From positions 35,916 through 99,915 of the forward strand of contig NZ_FNGC01000001.1 of assembly GCF_900102785.1 (NCBI RefSeq): DNA of 64,000 nucleotides. Direction: 5' to 3'. The position numbers and the translations under genes are program-made. Each line of letters starts with the position of its first letter. Position 1 is the stretch's first letter. The notes below the pieces were generated by a model. It was not told the origin of the DNA and searched no databases. It was given only the letters and a program-made list of their open reading frames with translations. The stretch comes from Arthrobacter sp. ok362. Lineage in GTDB: Bacteria > Actinomycetota > Actinomycetes > Actinomycetales > Micrococcaceae. Positions 45,995 through 55,112 of this stretch are shown piece by piece.

Positions 45995-47101
45995 TTGAAG
46001 AACTCTCTGCGTGCCACCCTCAAGCGCGGATCAGTGGCCGGGGTCGCCACCGCGGGCGCGGCTGCACTCCTGCTGACTGGCTGCGGGGCTGCCCCGGAGG
46101 CCAGCACCGCCACCAACACCGCCAGCAACTACAAGGGCTGCATCGTGTCCGACTCGGGTGGGTTCGATGACCAGTCGTTCAACCAGTCCTCCTACGAGGG
46201 CCTGAAGAAGGTCACGTCGGAGCTGGGCCTGAAGATGAACCAGGCCGAGTCCAAGACGAACAATGACTTCGAGCCGAACCTGCGCGCCATGGTCTCCGCC
46301 GGCTGCAACCTGACCGTCACGGTCGGCTTCCTTCTCGGTGACGCCACCAAGTCCCAGGCCACCGCGAACCCGGACAAGCACTTCGCCATCATCGACTTCG
46401 GCTACGACACCCCGGTCAGCAACGTCAAGCCGATCATCTACGACACGGCCCAGGCCGCGTTCCTCGCCGGCTACCTGGCAGCAGGCACCACCAAGACCGG
46501 AACGGTCGCCACCTTCGGCGGCATCAAGATCCCCACGGTCACCATCTTCATGGACGGCTACGCCGACGGCGTGAAGTACTACAACGAGCAGAAGGGCAAG
46601 AACGTCAAGGTCCTTGGCTGGGACAAGGCCAAGCAGGACGGCTCCTTCACCGGCGACTTCGAAAAGCAGGACAAGGGCAAGCAGTTCACCCAGAACTTCC
46701 TGGACCAGGGCGCCGACATCGTGATGCCCGTCGCCGGCCCGGTCGGCAAGGGTGCAGGCGCGGCCCTCCAGGAAGCCAAGGCAGCCGGCAAGGACGTCAA
46801 GCTCATCTGGGTTGACTCCGACGGCTTCCTCACGGCACCGGATTACAAAGACATTATGCTCTCCTCCGTCATGAAGCAGATGGGCCAGGCCGTCGAGACG
46901 GTCGTCAAGCAGGACAAGGACGGCCAGTTCACCAACAAGCCGTACGTTGGCACCCTCGCGAACGACGGCGTCCAGCTGGCCCCGTTCCACGACATGGACT
47001 CCCAGGTTCCGGCCGAACTCAAGTCCGAGCTGGACCAGATCAAGAAGGACATCGCCAGCGGCAAGCTGAAGGTTGAATCCGCAGCCAGCCCGAAGGCCTA
47101 A
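45995..47101 (+). CDS. BMP-family nucleoside-binding lipoprotein
   Basis: A 368-residue lipoprotein: signal peptide with lipobox LTGC (about 28-31), then a PnrA/Med-type binding fold (GGFDDQSFNQSSYEGLKK; VVKQDKDGQFTNKPYVGT). Binds purine or pyrimidine nucleosides for the transporter that follows. TTG start with GGAGG close upstream. A strong hairpin between this gene and the ATPase (47113-47158) should make the binding protein more abundant than the membrane parts. Confidence 0.92.
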   Translation: MKNSLRATLKRGSVAGVATAGAAALLLTGCGAAPEASTATNTASNYKGCIVSDSGGFDDQSFNQSSYEGLKKVTSELGLKMNQAESKTNNDFEPNLRAMVSAGCNLTVTVGFLLGDATKSQATANPDKHFAIIDFGYDTPVSNVKPIIYDTAQAAFLAGYLAAGTTKTGTVATFGGIKIPTVTIFMDGYADGVKYYNEQKGKNVKVLGWDKAKQDGSFTGDFEKQDKGKQFTQNFLDQGADIVMPVAGPVGKGAGAALQEAKAAGKDVKLIWVDSDGFLTAPDYKDIMLSSVMKQMGQAVETVVKQDKDGQFTNKPYVGTLANDGVQLAPFHDMDSQVPAELKSELDQIKKDIASGKLKVESAASPKA

Positions 47102-47112
47102 CACCCTCCGCT

Positions 47113-47158
47113 AAGCGCCACGGCCCGTCCGGTCATCACCGCACGGGCCGTGGCGCTT
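47113..47158 (+). terminator. Inter-cistronic terminator
   Basis: Perfect 16-bp stem (47113-47128, 47143-47158) with TTTTCG after it, between the binding-protein and ATPase genes. Confidence 0.85.
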
Positions 47159-47266
47159 TTCGTTGCGGCCCACTGCGGCCCAGACCGCAGACCACTAAGC
47201 TGGTGCTGCAGCCCCCACTACACGTCCGGATCAAGCCTTCCGGACACCTCGAGATTGGTCAGAGTT

Positions 47267-48919
47267 TTGAAACTTGAACTCAAGGGCATTACTAAACGCT
47301 TCGGCTCCCTGGTAGCCAACGATCACATCGATGTGGTCGTTGAGCCCGGGCAGATTCACTGTCTGCTCGGTGAGAACGGCGCTGGTAAGTCCACGCTGAT
47401 GAATGTCCTCTACGGACTGTACGAGCCCACAGAGGGCGAAATCCTGGTCGACGACAAACCGGTCACCTTCCGCGGCCCCGGAGACGCCATGGCCGCCGGT
47501 ATCGGCATGGTGCACCAGCACTTCATGCTGGTCCCCGTCTTTACCGTCGCGGAGAACGTCGCGCTGGGAGCGGAAACCACCAAAACAGGCGGATTCCTGG
47601 ACCTTGATGACACCCGCCGGAAGATCCGGGAGATCTCCGACCGGTACGGCTTCGACGTCGACCCTGACGCACTCATCGAAGACCTCCCCGTGGGCGTGCA
47701 GCAGCGGGTGGAAATCATCAAGGCACTGGTCCGCGACGCCAAAGTGCTCATCCTCGACGAGCCCACGGCCGTGCTGACCCCGCAGGACACCGACGAACTG
47801 CTGGACATCATGCGCCAGCTCAAGAGCCACGGCACCTCCATCGTGTTCATTTCCCACAAGCTCCGCGAGGTTAAAGCCGTCTCGGACACCATCACCGTCA
47901 TCCGGCGCGGCAAGGTGGTGGGCTCGGCCGACCCCGGCGCCTCGACCACCGAGCTGGCGTCCATGATGGTCGGCCGGGCCGTGAGCCTGACCCTGGACAA
48001 AGCTCCGGCCACGCCCCAGGAAACCACCTTCGAGGTCAAGGACCTGACGGTTATCGCGCCCAGCGGCCAGCACGTGGTGGACGGCATCAGCTTCGGGATC
48101 GCCCGCGGCGAGATCCTCGCCATCGCCGGCGTCCAGGGCAACGGCCAGACGGAACTTACCGAGGCGATCCTTGGCCTGCACGAGAGGGCCCACGGCTCGA
48201 TCGTCCTCGACGGCGAAGAACTCCTGGGCCGCAGCGTCAAGGACGTCCTCAACGCCGGAGTCGGATTCGTCCCGGAAGACCGTTCCCTCGACGGTCTGAT
48301 CGGCACGTTCTCCATCGCCGAGAACCTGATCCTGGACCGCTACGACCAGGCGCCGTTCGCCAAGGGCATCAGCATGAGCCCGGCCAAGGTCCTGGAGAAC
48401 GCCAAGACCCGGATCGACGAATTCGACGTCCGCACCCCGTCCGGCTCGCTCGCCGCCGGCACCCTGTCCGGCGGTAACCAGCAGAAGGTCGTCATGGCGC
48501 GGGAACTGTCCCGCCCGCTGCGGCTCTTCATCGCCTCCCAGCCCACCCGCGGCGTGGACGTGGGTTCCATCGAGTTCCTGCACAAGCGGATTGTCGCGGA
48601 GCGGGACCACGGCACGCCCGTCATGATCGTCTCCACGGAACTGGACGAGGTCATTGAACTCGCCGACCGGATTGCGGTCCTCTACAAGGGCAGGCTCGTC
48701 GGGATCGTCCCGGCCGGAACCGGGCGCGACGTCCTGGGCCTGATGATGGCCGGGGTTTCCCCGGACGAAGCCCAGGCCGACGCCGCGGGCAAGCACCCGC
48801 AATCCCTCTCCGAAGACCCCGCCGGCATCCCGGCCGGCACCCCCGCAACGAATCAGGCGCCCGCCGCCCCGGCCGCGCAGGAGCCCAGCTCCGGCGCCGT
48901 AGGAGACGACCATGAGTGA
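47267..48919 (+). CDS. nupA: Nucleoside ABC transporter ATPase
   Basis: A 550-residue double ABC protein of the BmpB/NupA group. First Walker [24 protein letters not shown]; the second domain has the degenerate GVQGNGQTEL and [14 protein letters not shown] 40-residue Pro/Ala-rich disordered tail follows residue 505, longer than usual. TTG 47267 is chosen from the family N-terminus (KLELKGITKRFG). Stop overlaps the permease start by 8 bp. Confidence 0.92.
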   Translation: MKLELKGITKRFGSLVANDHIDVVVEPGQIHCLLGENGAGKSTLMNVLYGLYEPTEGEILVDDKPVTFRGPGDAMAAGIGMVHQHFMLVPVFTVAENVALGAETTKTGGFLDLDDTRRKIREISDRYGFDVDPDALIEDLPVGVQQRVEIIKALVRDAKVLILDEPTAVLTPQDTDELLDIMRQLKSHGTSIVFISHKLREVKAVSDTITVIRRGKVVGSADPGASTTELASMMVGRAVSLTLDKAPATPQETTFEVKDLTVIAPSGQHVVDGISFGIARGEILAIAGVQGNGQTELTEAILGLHERAHGSIVLDGEELLGRSVKDVLNAGVGFVPEDRSLDGLIGTFSIAENLILDRYDQAPFAKGISMSPAKVLENAKTRIDEFDVRTPSGSLAAGTLSGGNQQKVVMARELSRPLRLFIASQPTRGVDVGSIEFLHKRIVAERDHGTPVMIVSTELDEVIELADRIAVLYKGRLVGIVPAGTGRDVLGLMMAGVSPDEAQADAAGKHPQSLSEDPAGIPAGTPATNQAPAAPAAQEPSSGAVGDDHE

Positions 48920-50315
48920 AAACACCGAGCCGCGAACCGCGGCCGCACCGGACCCGGACCGCATTCCGGGAACTCAATCCGAGGAATCGGATATTGAGAC
49001 GCCCGACGAGGGCGACACCGCCTTTGTCACCTCGCTGGACACCGCGGGCGGTACCCACCAGCCCTCGGCCGTTCCAGTCTCGACCCAGAGCGGATCCCTT
49101 CCCGGCGCCCCGGAAGAGGAGACGCTGCTGCGCAAGATCTTCACCGGCAACGGCATGGTGACCATACTGGCGGTCTTGCTCGCACTGATCCTCGGCGGCC
49201 TGCTCATCGCCGCGACGGACAAGGTGGTCGGGACCACGGCCGGTTATCTTTTTGCCCGGCCCAGTGATTTCCTCACCGCCGTCTGGTCCGCCGCCACCAG
49301 CTCCTATGTCGCACTCTTCCAGGGCGCGGTCTTCAACCCACACGGCACCGGAGTGGCCGGACAGTTCGCGCCCCTCATGGAGACGCTGACCATCGCGACA
49401 CCGCTGATTACGGCGGGTCTCGGCGTTGCGCTGGCCTTCCGCGCGGGCCTGTTCAACATCGGTGCGCAGGGCCAGATCATCATGGCCGGCATCCTCGCCG
49501 CCTGGGTCGGCTTCGCGCTGCACCTGCCGATCGGCCTGCACCTGCTGCTGGTCCTGGTGGCAGGCGTCGCCGGCGGCGCCATCTGGGGCGGTATCGTCGG
49601 CGTGCTCAAAGCCCGGACGGGCGCCCACGAGGTCATCGTGACCATCATGTTCAACTACATCGCCCTCTACTTCCTGCGCTACCTCCTGGACACGCAGTTG
49701 TTCCAGCGTCCGGGGGAGACCACACCGATTTCCCCGATCCTGGACCCCAACGCCGTGTACCCGCTGCTCTTCGGCAGCCAGTACCGGCTGCACGTGGGCT
49801 TCCTGCTGGCCATCGCGGCTACCGTGTTCGTCTCGTGGCTGCTGAACCGCTCCACGCTCGGGTTCGAGTTCCGTGCCGTCGGGGCCAACCCCAAGGCGGC
49901 CCTGACCGCCGGCATCAACGTCTCCCGGGCCACCATCCTGGTGATGACCATTGCCGGTGGTCTGGCCGGCCTGGCCGGCGTCGCGCAGGTGGCAGGCACC
50001 GAAAAGGTCCTGACCGATGGCGTCGCGGCAACCTACGGCTTTGACGCCATCACCGTGGCACTGTTGGGGCGCTCCTCGCCGTGGGGCACCTTTGCCGCCG
50101 GCCTGCTGTTCGGAGCCTTCCGTGCAGGCGCCGTCCAGATGCAGATCCAGACCGGAACTCCGATCGACATCGTGCTCGTGGTCCAGTCGCTCATTGTGCT
50201 GTTCATCGCGGCGCCGCCCCTGGTCCGGGCGATCTTTGGACTTAACCCAAGCAAGAAGAAGGCCTCGACCGCCGGCAAAACCAAGCAGGCCGCAACCACC
50301 GGAGGTGCCGCATGA
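48912..50315 (+). CDS. nupB: Nucleoside ABC transporter permease, first
   Basis: A 467-residue permease of the BPD_transp_2/YufP class, about 9-10 membrane helices after an acidic N-terminal tail of about 80 residues that is longer than in most relatives. Family block GQIIMAGILAAWVGF, and FRAVGANPKAALTAGINV. Overlaps both neighbours by 4-8 bp, so strongly coupled. Confidence 0.92.
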   Translation: MSENTEPRTAAAPDPDRIPGTQSEESDIETPDEGDTAFVTSLDTAGGTHQPSAVPVSTQSGSLPGAPEEETLLRKIFTGNGMVTILAVLLALILGGLLIAATDKVVGTTAGYLFARPSDFLTAVWSAATSSYVALFQGAVFNPHGTGVAGQFAPLMETLTIATPLITAGLGVALAFRAGLFNIGAQGQIIMAGILAAWVGFALHLPIGLHLLLVLVAGVAGGAIWGGIVGVLKARTGAHEVIVTIMFNYIALYFLRYLLDTQLFQRPGETTPISPILDPNAVYPLLFGSQYRLHVGFLLAIAATVFVSWLLNRSTLGFEFRAVGANPKAALTAGINVSRATILVMTIAGGLAGLAGVAQVAGTEKVLTDGVAATYGFDAITVALLGRSSPWGTFAAGLLFGAFRAGAVQMQIQTGTPIDIVLVVQSLIVLFIAAPPLVRAIFGLNPSKKKASTAGKTKQAATTGGAA

Positions 50316-51649
50316 GCACAACAGCAACCTCGCCCGTCCCGGGACAGGGAAAATCAGGACAGGCAACACCGGAGTCGGGCAAGGGCCGCAGGCCGGCGGA
50401 GTCCGCCAAGCCCGTAACCTGGAAGCTGCCGGTGACGCTGTCGGTGCTGGCCGTCGTCGCCTTCATCTTCTTTGGCCTGCTGGGCCCGCAAGGAACCGCT
50501 AAGTTCGGGGTTTCCTCCGGCGGTGACTTCTTCCAGCTGCCGGCGATCGAAGTACCCGCGTTCCTGTCAGGGATTGTGCTCTCCTTGATCCTGCTGGGCC
50601 TCGCTGGCTACGCCTTGGTCCTGAAGGCGAAGAAGAACGTCCGGCCCCCGGGCTGGCTGCCGGCCGTGTTCACGGTCGTGTTCGTGGTCGCCTTCCTGAT
50701 TTGGGTGGTGGGCGGTGCCCGGACCCCCAGCATTTCGCTGGCCGGCCTCATCGCCGGGTCCGTCACGCTCGCCGTGCCGATCGTCTTCGGCTCCCTGTCA
50801 GGTGTGCTGTGCGAACGCGCCGGCGTCGTGAATATCGCCATTGAAGGCCAGCTCCTGGGCGGTGCCTTCACGGCCGCGCTCGTCGCGAGCCTGACCCACA
50901 GCCCCTACGCGGGCCTCATCGCGGCAGCAGTGGCGGGCGCCCTGGTCTCGATGGTGCTGGCGCTGTTCGCCATCAAGTACGTGGTCAACCAGATCATCGT
51001 CGGCGTCGTGCTTAACGTCCTGGTCTCCGGCCTCACCGGCTTCCTGTTCACCACCGTCATGCAGGCGGACGCGGACAAGTACAACTCGCCCGACCGGCTG
51101 CCCATCATCGACATCCCGGTCCTGTCCGGCATCCCGGTGATCGGACCCATCCTGTTCAAGCAGTCCGTGGTGGGCTACCTGATGTATGTGGCCGTCATTG
51201 TGATCTGGATCGCGCTGTTCAAGACGAAGTGGGGCCTGCGCGTCCGCGCCGTGGGCGAGCACCCGCAGGCCGCTGACACCCTGGGCATCAAGGTCAACGC
51301 GACCCGCTTTTGGAACGTCACCCTCGGTGGCGCCGTGGCCGGGATCGGCGGGTCGTTCTTCACCCTCGTGGCGATCGACAGCTTCACCAAGGAAATCTCC
51401 GGAGGCCGCGGCTTCATCGCCCTCGCCGCCATGATCCTGGGCCGCTGGAATCCGATCGGGGCGTTCTTCGCCGCGCTGTTGTTCGGCTTTGCCGACAACC
51501 TGCAAAGCATCGTGACGATCATCGGCACCCCCGTGCCGAGCCAGTTCATGGCCATGCTGCCGTACGTCGTGACCGTGTTTGCGGTGGCCGGGCTCGTCGG
51601 CCGCTCCCGGCCCCCGGCCGCCGACGGCATACCGTACGTCAAGGGCTGA
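50312..51649 (+). CDS. nupC: Nucleoside ABC transporter permease, second
   Basis: A 445-residue homologue of the preceding permease (YufQ-like), about 9 helices; VVNIAIEGQLLGGAF and GLRVRAVGEHPQAADTLGI are the family blocks. ATGA overlap at 50312-50315. The two permeases form the membrane channel. Confidence 0.92.
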   Translation: MSTTATSPVPGQGKSGQATPESGKGRRPAESAKPVTWKLPVTLSVLAVVAFIFFGLLGPQGTAKFGVSSGGDFFQLPAIEVPAFLSGIVLSLILLGLAGYALVLKAKKNVRPPGWLPAVFTVVFVVAFLIWVVGGARTPSISLAGLIAGSVTLAVPIVFGSLSGVLCERAGVVNIAIEGQLLGGAFTAALVASLTHSPYAGLIAAAVAGALVSMVLALFAIKYVVNQIIVGVVLNVLVSGLTGFLFTTVMQADADKYNSPDRLPIIDIPVLSGIPVIGPILFKQSVVGYLMYVAVIVIWIALFKTKWGLRVRAVGEHPQAADTLGIKVNATRFWNVTLGGAVAGIGGSFFTLVAIDSFTKEISGGRGFIALAAMILGRWNPIGAFFAALLFGFADNLQSIVTIIGTPVPSQFMAMLPYVVTVFAVAGLVGRSRPPAADGIPYVKG

Positions 51650-51651
51650 GA

Positions 51652-52056
51652 ATGGACAGCATCGACATCGACTGGGCAGCGCTCGAAGCCGCGGCAGTGT
51701 CCGCCATGAAGAACGCCTACGCGCCGTATTCGAAGTTTCCGGTGGGGGCAGCTGCCCTCACCGGAGACGGGCGGATCGTCAGCGGCTGCAACGTCGAAAA
51801 CGCCAGCTACGGGCTGACCCTGTGCGCCGAGTGCGCCCTGGTGGGCAACCTGCAGATGACCGGCGGGGGACAGCTCCGCGCCTTCTACTGCGTCGACGCC
51901 GGCGGGAACGTCCTCATGCCGTGTGGGCGCTGCCGCCAGCTGCTCTACGAATTCCGGGCTCCGGATATGGAGCTCATGACCACGCAGGGAATCAAGACCA
52001 TGGACCAGGTCCTTCCCGATGCCTTTGGCCCCCAACACCTGGAGGAACCCCGGTGA
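51652..52056 (+). CDS. cdd: Cytidine deaminase
   Basis: Deaminates cytidine and deoxycytidine to uridines. A 134-residue enzyme with NVENASYGLTLCAECAL (Cys-Ala-Glu active site, about 45-61) and zinc-ligand PCGRCRQLL (about 85). Starts 2 bp after the permease stop; GTGA overlap with deoA. Confidence 0.97.
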   Translation: MDSIDIDWAALEAAAVSAMKNAYAPYSKFPVGAAALTGDGRIVSGCNVENASYGLTLCAECALVGNLQMTGGGQLRAFYCVDAGGNVLMPCGRCRQLLYEFRAPDMELMTTQGIKTMDQVLPDAFGPQHLEEPR

Positions 52057-53384
52057 CACCAGCGACACAGACCACTTCCAACACCGAAGCGTTCGACGCC
52101 GTCGACATCATCCGCATCAAGCGGGACAAGGGCGTACTCAGCCCGGCCCAGATCGACTGGACGATCGACGCGTACACCCGCGGCGCCATCGCCGACGAAC
52201 AGATGGCCGCACTGAACATGGCCATCCTGCTCAACGGCATGGACCGGGCAGAGATCTCCCGCTGGACGGCGGCCATGATCGCCTCCGGCGAGCGGATGGA
52301 CTTCTCCAGCCTGCGGCGGCCCGACGGCGGCGTAAAGGCGACGTCGGACAAGCACTCCACGGGCGGCGTCGGGGACAAGATCACCCTGCCGCTGGCGCCC
52401 CTGGTGGCGGTCTTCGGCGTGGCCGTGCCGCAGCTCTCGGGCCGCGGCCTCGGCCACACCGGCGGCACCCTGGACAAGCTCGAGGCCATCCCGGGCTGGC
52501 GTGCGGCCCTGAGCAATGAGGAAATGATGGCCCAGCTCCAGGACGTCGGCGCGGTCATTTGCGCGGCCGGCGCGGGACTGGCCCCGGCGGACAAGAAGCT
52601 CTACGCGCTCCGCGACGTCACCGGAACCGTGGAGGCCATCCCGCTGATCGCCTCCTCGATCATGAGCAAGAAGATCGCCGAAGGCACCGGCTCGCTGGTG
52701 CTCGACGTCAAGGTGGGCAGCGGCGCGTTCATGAAGGACGAGGCCCGCGCCCGCGAACTGGCCGAGACCATGGTGGCCCTGGGCAAGGACGCCGGCGTTA
52801 ACACGGTGGCCCTGCTCACCAACATGAACACGCCCCTGGGCCTCACCGCGGGCAACGCGATCGAGGTCGAGGAATCCGTGGAGGTCCTTGCCGGCGGAGG
52901 CCCGGACGACGTCGTCGAACTCACCGTCCGGCTCGCGGAGGAAATGCTGGCGTGCGCGGGCGTGCGCGACGCCGATCCCCGGGCCGCACTGCGGGACGGC
53001 CGGGCCATGGACGTCTGGAACCGGATGATCCGGGCCCAGGGCGGGGACCCGCGCGCCAAGCTCCCGGTCGCCAAGGAATCCGAGGTCATCTACGCCCCGG
53101 CCGACGGCGTCCTGGTGGAGCTCGACGCGATGGCCGTCGGCGTCGCGGCCTGGCGGCTCGGCGCCGGACGCGCCCGCAAGGAGGACCAGGTCCAGGCCGG
53201 GGCCGGGGTGCGGATGCACGCCAAGCCCGGCGCCACGGTCAGGGCGGGCGAACCGCTCATGACCCTCCTGACGGACACCCCGGAGAAGTTCGAGCGCGCC
53301 AAGGAAGCGCTCGAACACGCCGCCATGATCGCACCCGAGGGCTCACGGCCCGCCCAGAAGCTCATCATCGACCGCATCGCCTAG
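52053..53384 (+). CDS. deoA: Thymidine phosphorylase
   Basis: Splits thymidine/deoxyuridine to base and deoxyribose-1-phosphate. 443 residues, full length: phosphate loop VKATSDKHSTGGVGDK (about 88-103), LSGRGLGHTGGTLDKLE, and SIMSKKIAEG. GTG 52053 overlaps cdd by 4 bp with GGAGG in the cdd end. An in-frame extension to 51579 lies within other genes. Feeds pentose metabolism from imported nucleosides. Confidence 0.96.
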   Translation: MTPATQTTSNTEAFDAVDIIRIKRDKGVLSPAQIDWTIDAYTRGAIADEQMAALNMAILLNGMDRAEISRWTAAMIASGERMDFSSLRRPDGGVKATSDKHSTGGVGDKITLPLAPLVAVFGVAVPQLSGRGLGHTGGTLDKLEAIPGWRAALSNEEMMAQLQDVGAVICAAGAGLAPADKKLYALRDVTGTVEAIPLIASSIMSKKIAEGTGSLVLDVKVGSGAFMKDEARARELAETMVALGKDAGVNTVALLTNMNTPLGLTAGNAIEVEESVEVLAGGGPDDVVELTVRLAEEMLACAGVRDADPRAALRDGRAMDVWNRMIRAQGGDPRAKLPVAKESEVIYAPADGVLVELDAMAVGVAAWRLGAGRARKEDQVQAGAGVRMHAKPGATVRAGEPLMTLLTDTPEKFERAKEALEHAAMIAPEGSRPAQKLIIDRIA

Positions 53385-53389
53385 GCCCG

Positions 53390-53449
53390 TTGCCCTATCA
53401 CCTATGGTCCCCAAACCCCCTGGTTTAGCCATCATAAGTGATAGGGCAA
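53390..53449. repeat. Dispersed palindromic element, copy B
   Basis: Perfect 12-bp arms TTGCCCTATCAC/GTGATAGGGCAA at 53390-53401 and 53438-53449, with an inner AAACC-CCCT-GGTTT stem. The 5' part matches the copy at 24636. Placed right after deoA, so it could also end transcription. Confidence 0.75.
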
Positions 53450-53565
53450 GCGGAGGCGGCGGCCGGCGGTACACTGACTCCACAGCAGTACCCTTCCAAG
53501 CGCAGGCCCGGCCCCGGCCGAGCCTGCGCTTGGATTTATCTGGCCCCGCCGCGCGTTAGGAAGCT

Positions 53566-54201
53566 GTGCAGGCAATCAACGACTTCATCCTCGCCGCCGC
53601 AGGGCAACCCTGGGTCCTCGTCCTGGTTTTCGCCTGCTGCGTGATCGACGGTTTCTTTCCACCGATCCCGAGCGAGTCTGTGGTGGTGGGCCTGGCCGCA
53701 GTCGCCGCCACCGCGGGTGTTCCCAATCCGGTCCTCCTGATCGCCACCGCGGCCGCCGGGGCTTGGGTGGGCGACAACTTCGCCTACCTGATCGGCCGCA
53801 GGACCGGAACCCGGCGCTGGGGGTGGATGCGCGGTCCCCGCATGCAGGCGGCCTTCCGTTGGGCCGGACGGGAACTGCGGAAACGGCCTGCCTCACTGAT
53901 CCTCGTGGCACGCTTCGTCCCGATCGGACGGGTGGCCGTCAACCTGACCGCCGGCGCCACGCACTACCCACGGCCCAGATTCATGGGCCTGACGGTACTT
54001 TCGGCGCTGCTGTGGGCCGGCTACTCCGTGGGGATCGGCCTGTTCGTTGGGCCGTGGTTTGAGAAGAACCACGTGCTGGGCGCGGCCATAGCGATCGCCT
54101 GCGCCATTGTTCTGGGCGTCATCCTGGACCGCGTGATCAGCAAGGTGCGCGGCCGCACTCCGGAGGAACCGACGCATTCCGTTCCGCCTGCCGAGTCCTA
54201 G
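53566..54201 (+). CDS. DedA family membrane protein
   Basis: A 211-residue DedA/SNARE-associated protein, about four to five hydrophobic helices, with FIGRRTGTRRWG-like and the family block VARFVPIGRVAVNLTAGATHYP (about 108-130). DedA proteins support membrane-potential and lipid (undecaprenyl-phosphate or phospholipid) translocation. GTG start with GGAAG upstream. First of two paralogues. Confidence 0.88.
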   Translation: MQAINDFILAAAGQPWVLVLVFACCVIDGFFPPIPSESVVVGLAAVAATAGVPNPVLLIATAAAGAWVGDNFAYLIGRRTGTRRWGWMRGPRMQAAFRWAGRELRKRPASLILVARFVPIGRVAVNLTAGATHYPRPRFMGLTVLSALLWAGYSVGIGLFVGPWFEKNHVLGAAIAIACAIVLGVILDRVISKVRGRTPEEPTHSVPPAES

Positions 54202-54345
54202 GCGGATTGGCCCAGCCCGTGGGACACTTAGGAGCGATTTGGGTCACGTATGCTGGCCGCACTCCGTCCAACGTTCCGCCCACTGTCATCGCATGTACGT
54301 TACGGCTTAGTTGTCCGTCCCCAGTCATCAAGGAGCACCGTCCGC

Positions 54346-55080
54346 ATGGAGTTCATTAACGAGGCTGTGCTCCATGCCGCTGGCCAGTGGTGGATCTACC
54401 CCCTTTTGCTGGTCTTCTTCTTCGTGGACGGTTTCGCAATGGTGGTCCCCAGCGAGACCCTCATCGTTGCCCTTGCGGCGTACTCCCTGCACAGCGGCCA
54501 GCCCAACCTGTGGATCCTTGGCCTCACGGCGCTCGTTGGAGCCATGGCCGGCGACAACATGGCGTACATGCTCGGCCGCAAGATTGGCCTCGAGCGGTTC
54601 CGTTGGATGCGCAGACCGAAGGTCCAAAAGGTCTTCGGGTGGGCAAACTATGAACTCGAGAAGCGCGGCGCCGTCTTGATCTTCACCGCCCGGTACATCC
54701 CGTGGGGCCGTGTCGCCGTCAACTACGTGGCGGGCACGACGGCGTTCCCGCACCGGAGATTCTTCTTCCTGGACGCCTTCGCATGCTTCACCTGGGTGGG
54801 CTACTCGATCGGCATCGGAGTCCTGGCCAGTTCCTTCCCGTGGCTGCACCATAACCCCCTGCTCAGCGCGGGGATCGCGGTGGTGTTCGCGATCGTGCTC
54901 GGTGTCCTCATCGACCACCTCCTGCGCTGGTGGCACAAGCGCCTTGGCCGCAACGACGCGCGGCCGGTCCCGGCCGACGCCGAATACGTCCCGGAACCCG
55001 CATCCGGGGAAAGTGCTGCCGGGATGCACGGCACGATGCTGGCCGGTCCGCCCACGGAGGCCGGAGTATCCAGAAAGTAG
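54346..55080 (+). CDS. DedA family membrane protein, second copy
   Basis: A 244-residue paralogue of the preceding gene, with TARYIPWGRVAVNYVAGTTAFP as the matching block, and a longer C-terminal tail of disordered Pro/Ser residues. ATG 54346 has AAGGAG ten bases upstream; the open frame to 54250 is not family sequence. 144 bp separate the paralogues. Confidence 0.88.
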   Translation: MEFINEAVLHAAGQWWIYPLLLVFFFVDGFAMVVPSETLIVALAAYSLHSGQPNLWILGLTALVGAMAGDNMAYMLGRKIGLERFRWMRRPKVQKVFGWANYELEKRGAVLIFTARYIPWGRVAVNYVAGTTAFPHRRFFFLDAFACFTWVGYSIGIGVLASSFPWLHHNPLLSAGIAVVFAIVLGVLIDHLLRWWHKRLGRNDARPVPADAEYVPEPASGESAAGMHGTMLAGPPTEAGVSRK

Positions 55081-55100
55081 CTTCCGGCGCCCAGCGACCC

Positions 55101-55106
55101 TAAGGT
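55101..55106 (+). promoter_or_regulatory. -10 box TAAGGT, leaderless add
   Basis: TAAGGT, 6 nt before GTG 55113. Confidence 0.6.
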
Positions 55107-55112
55107 TGGAAC

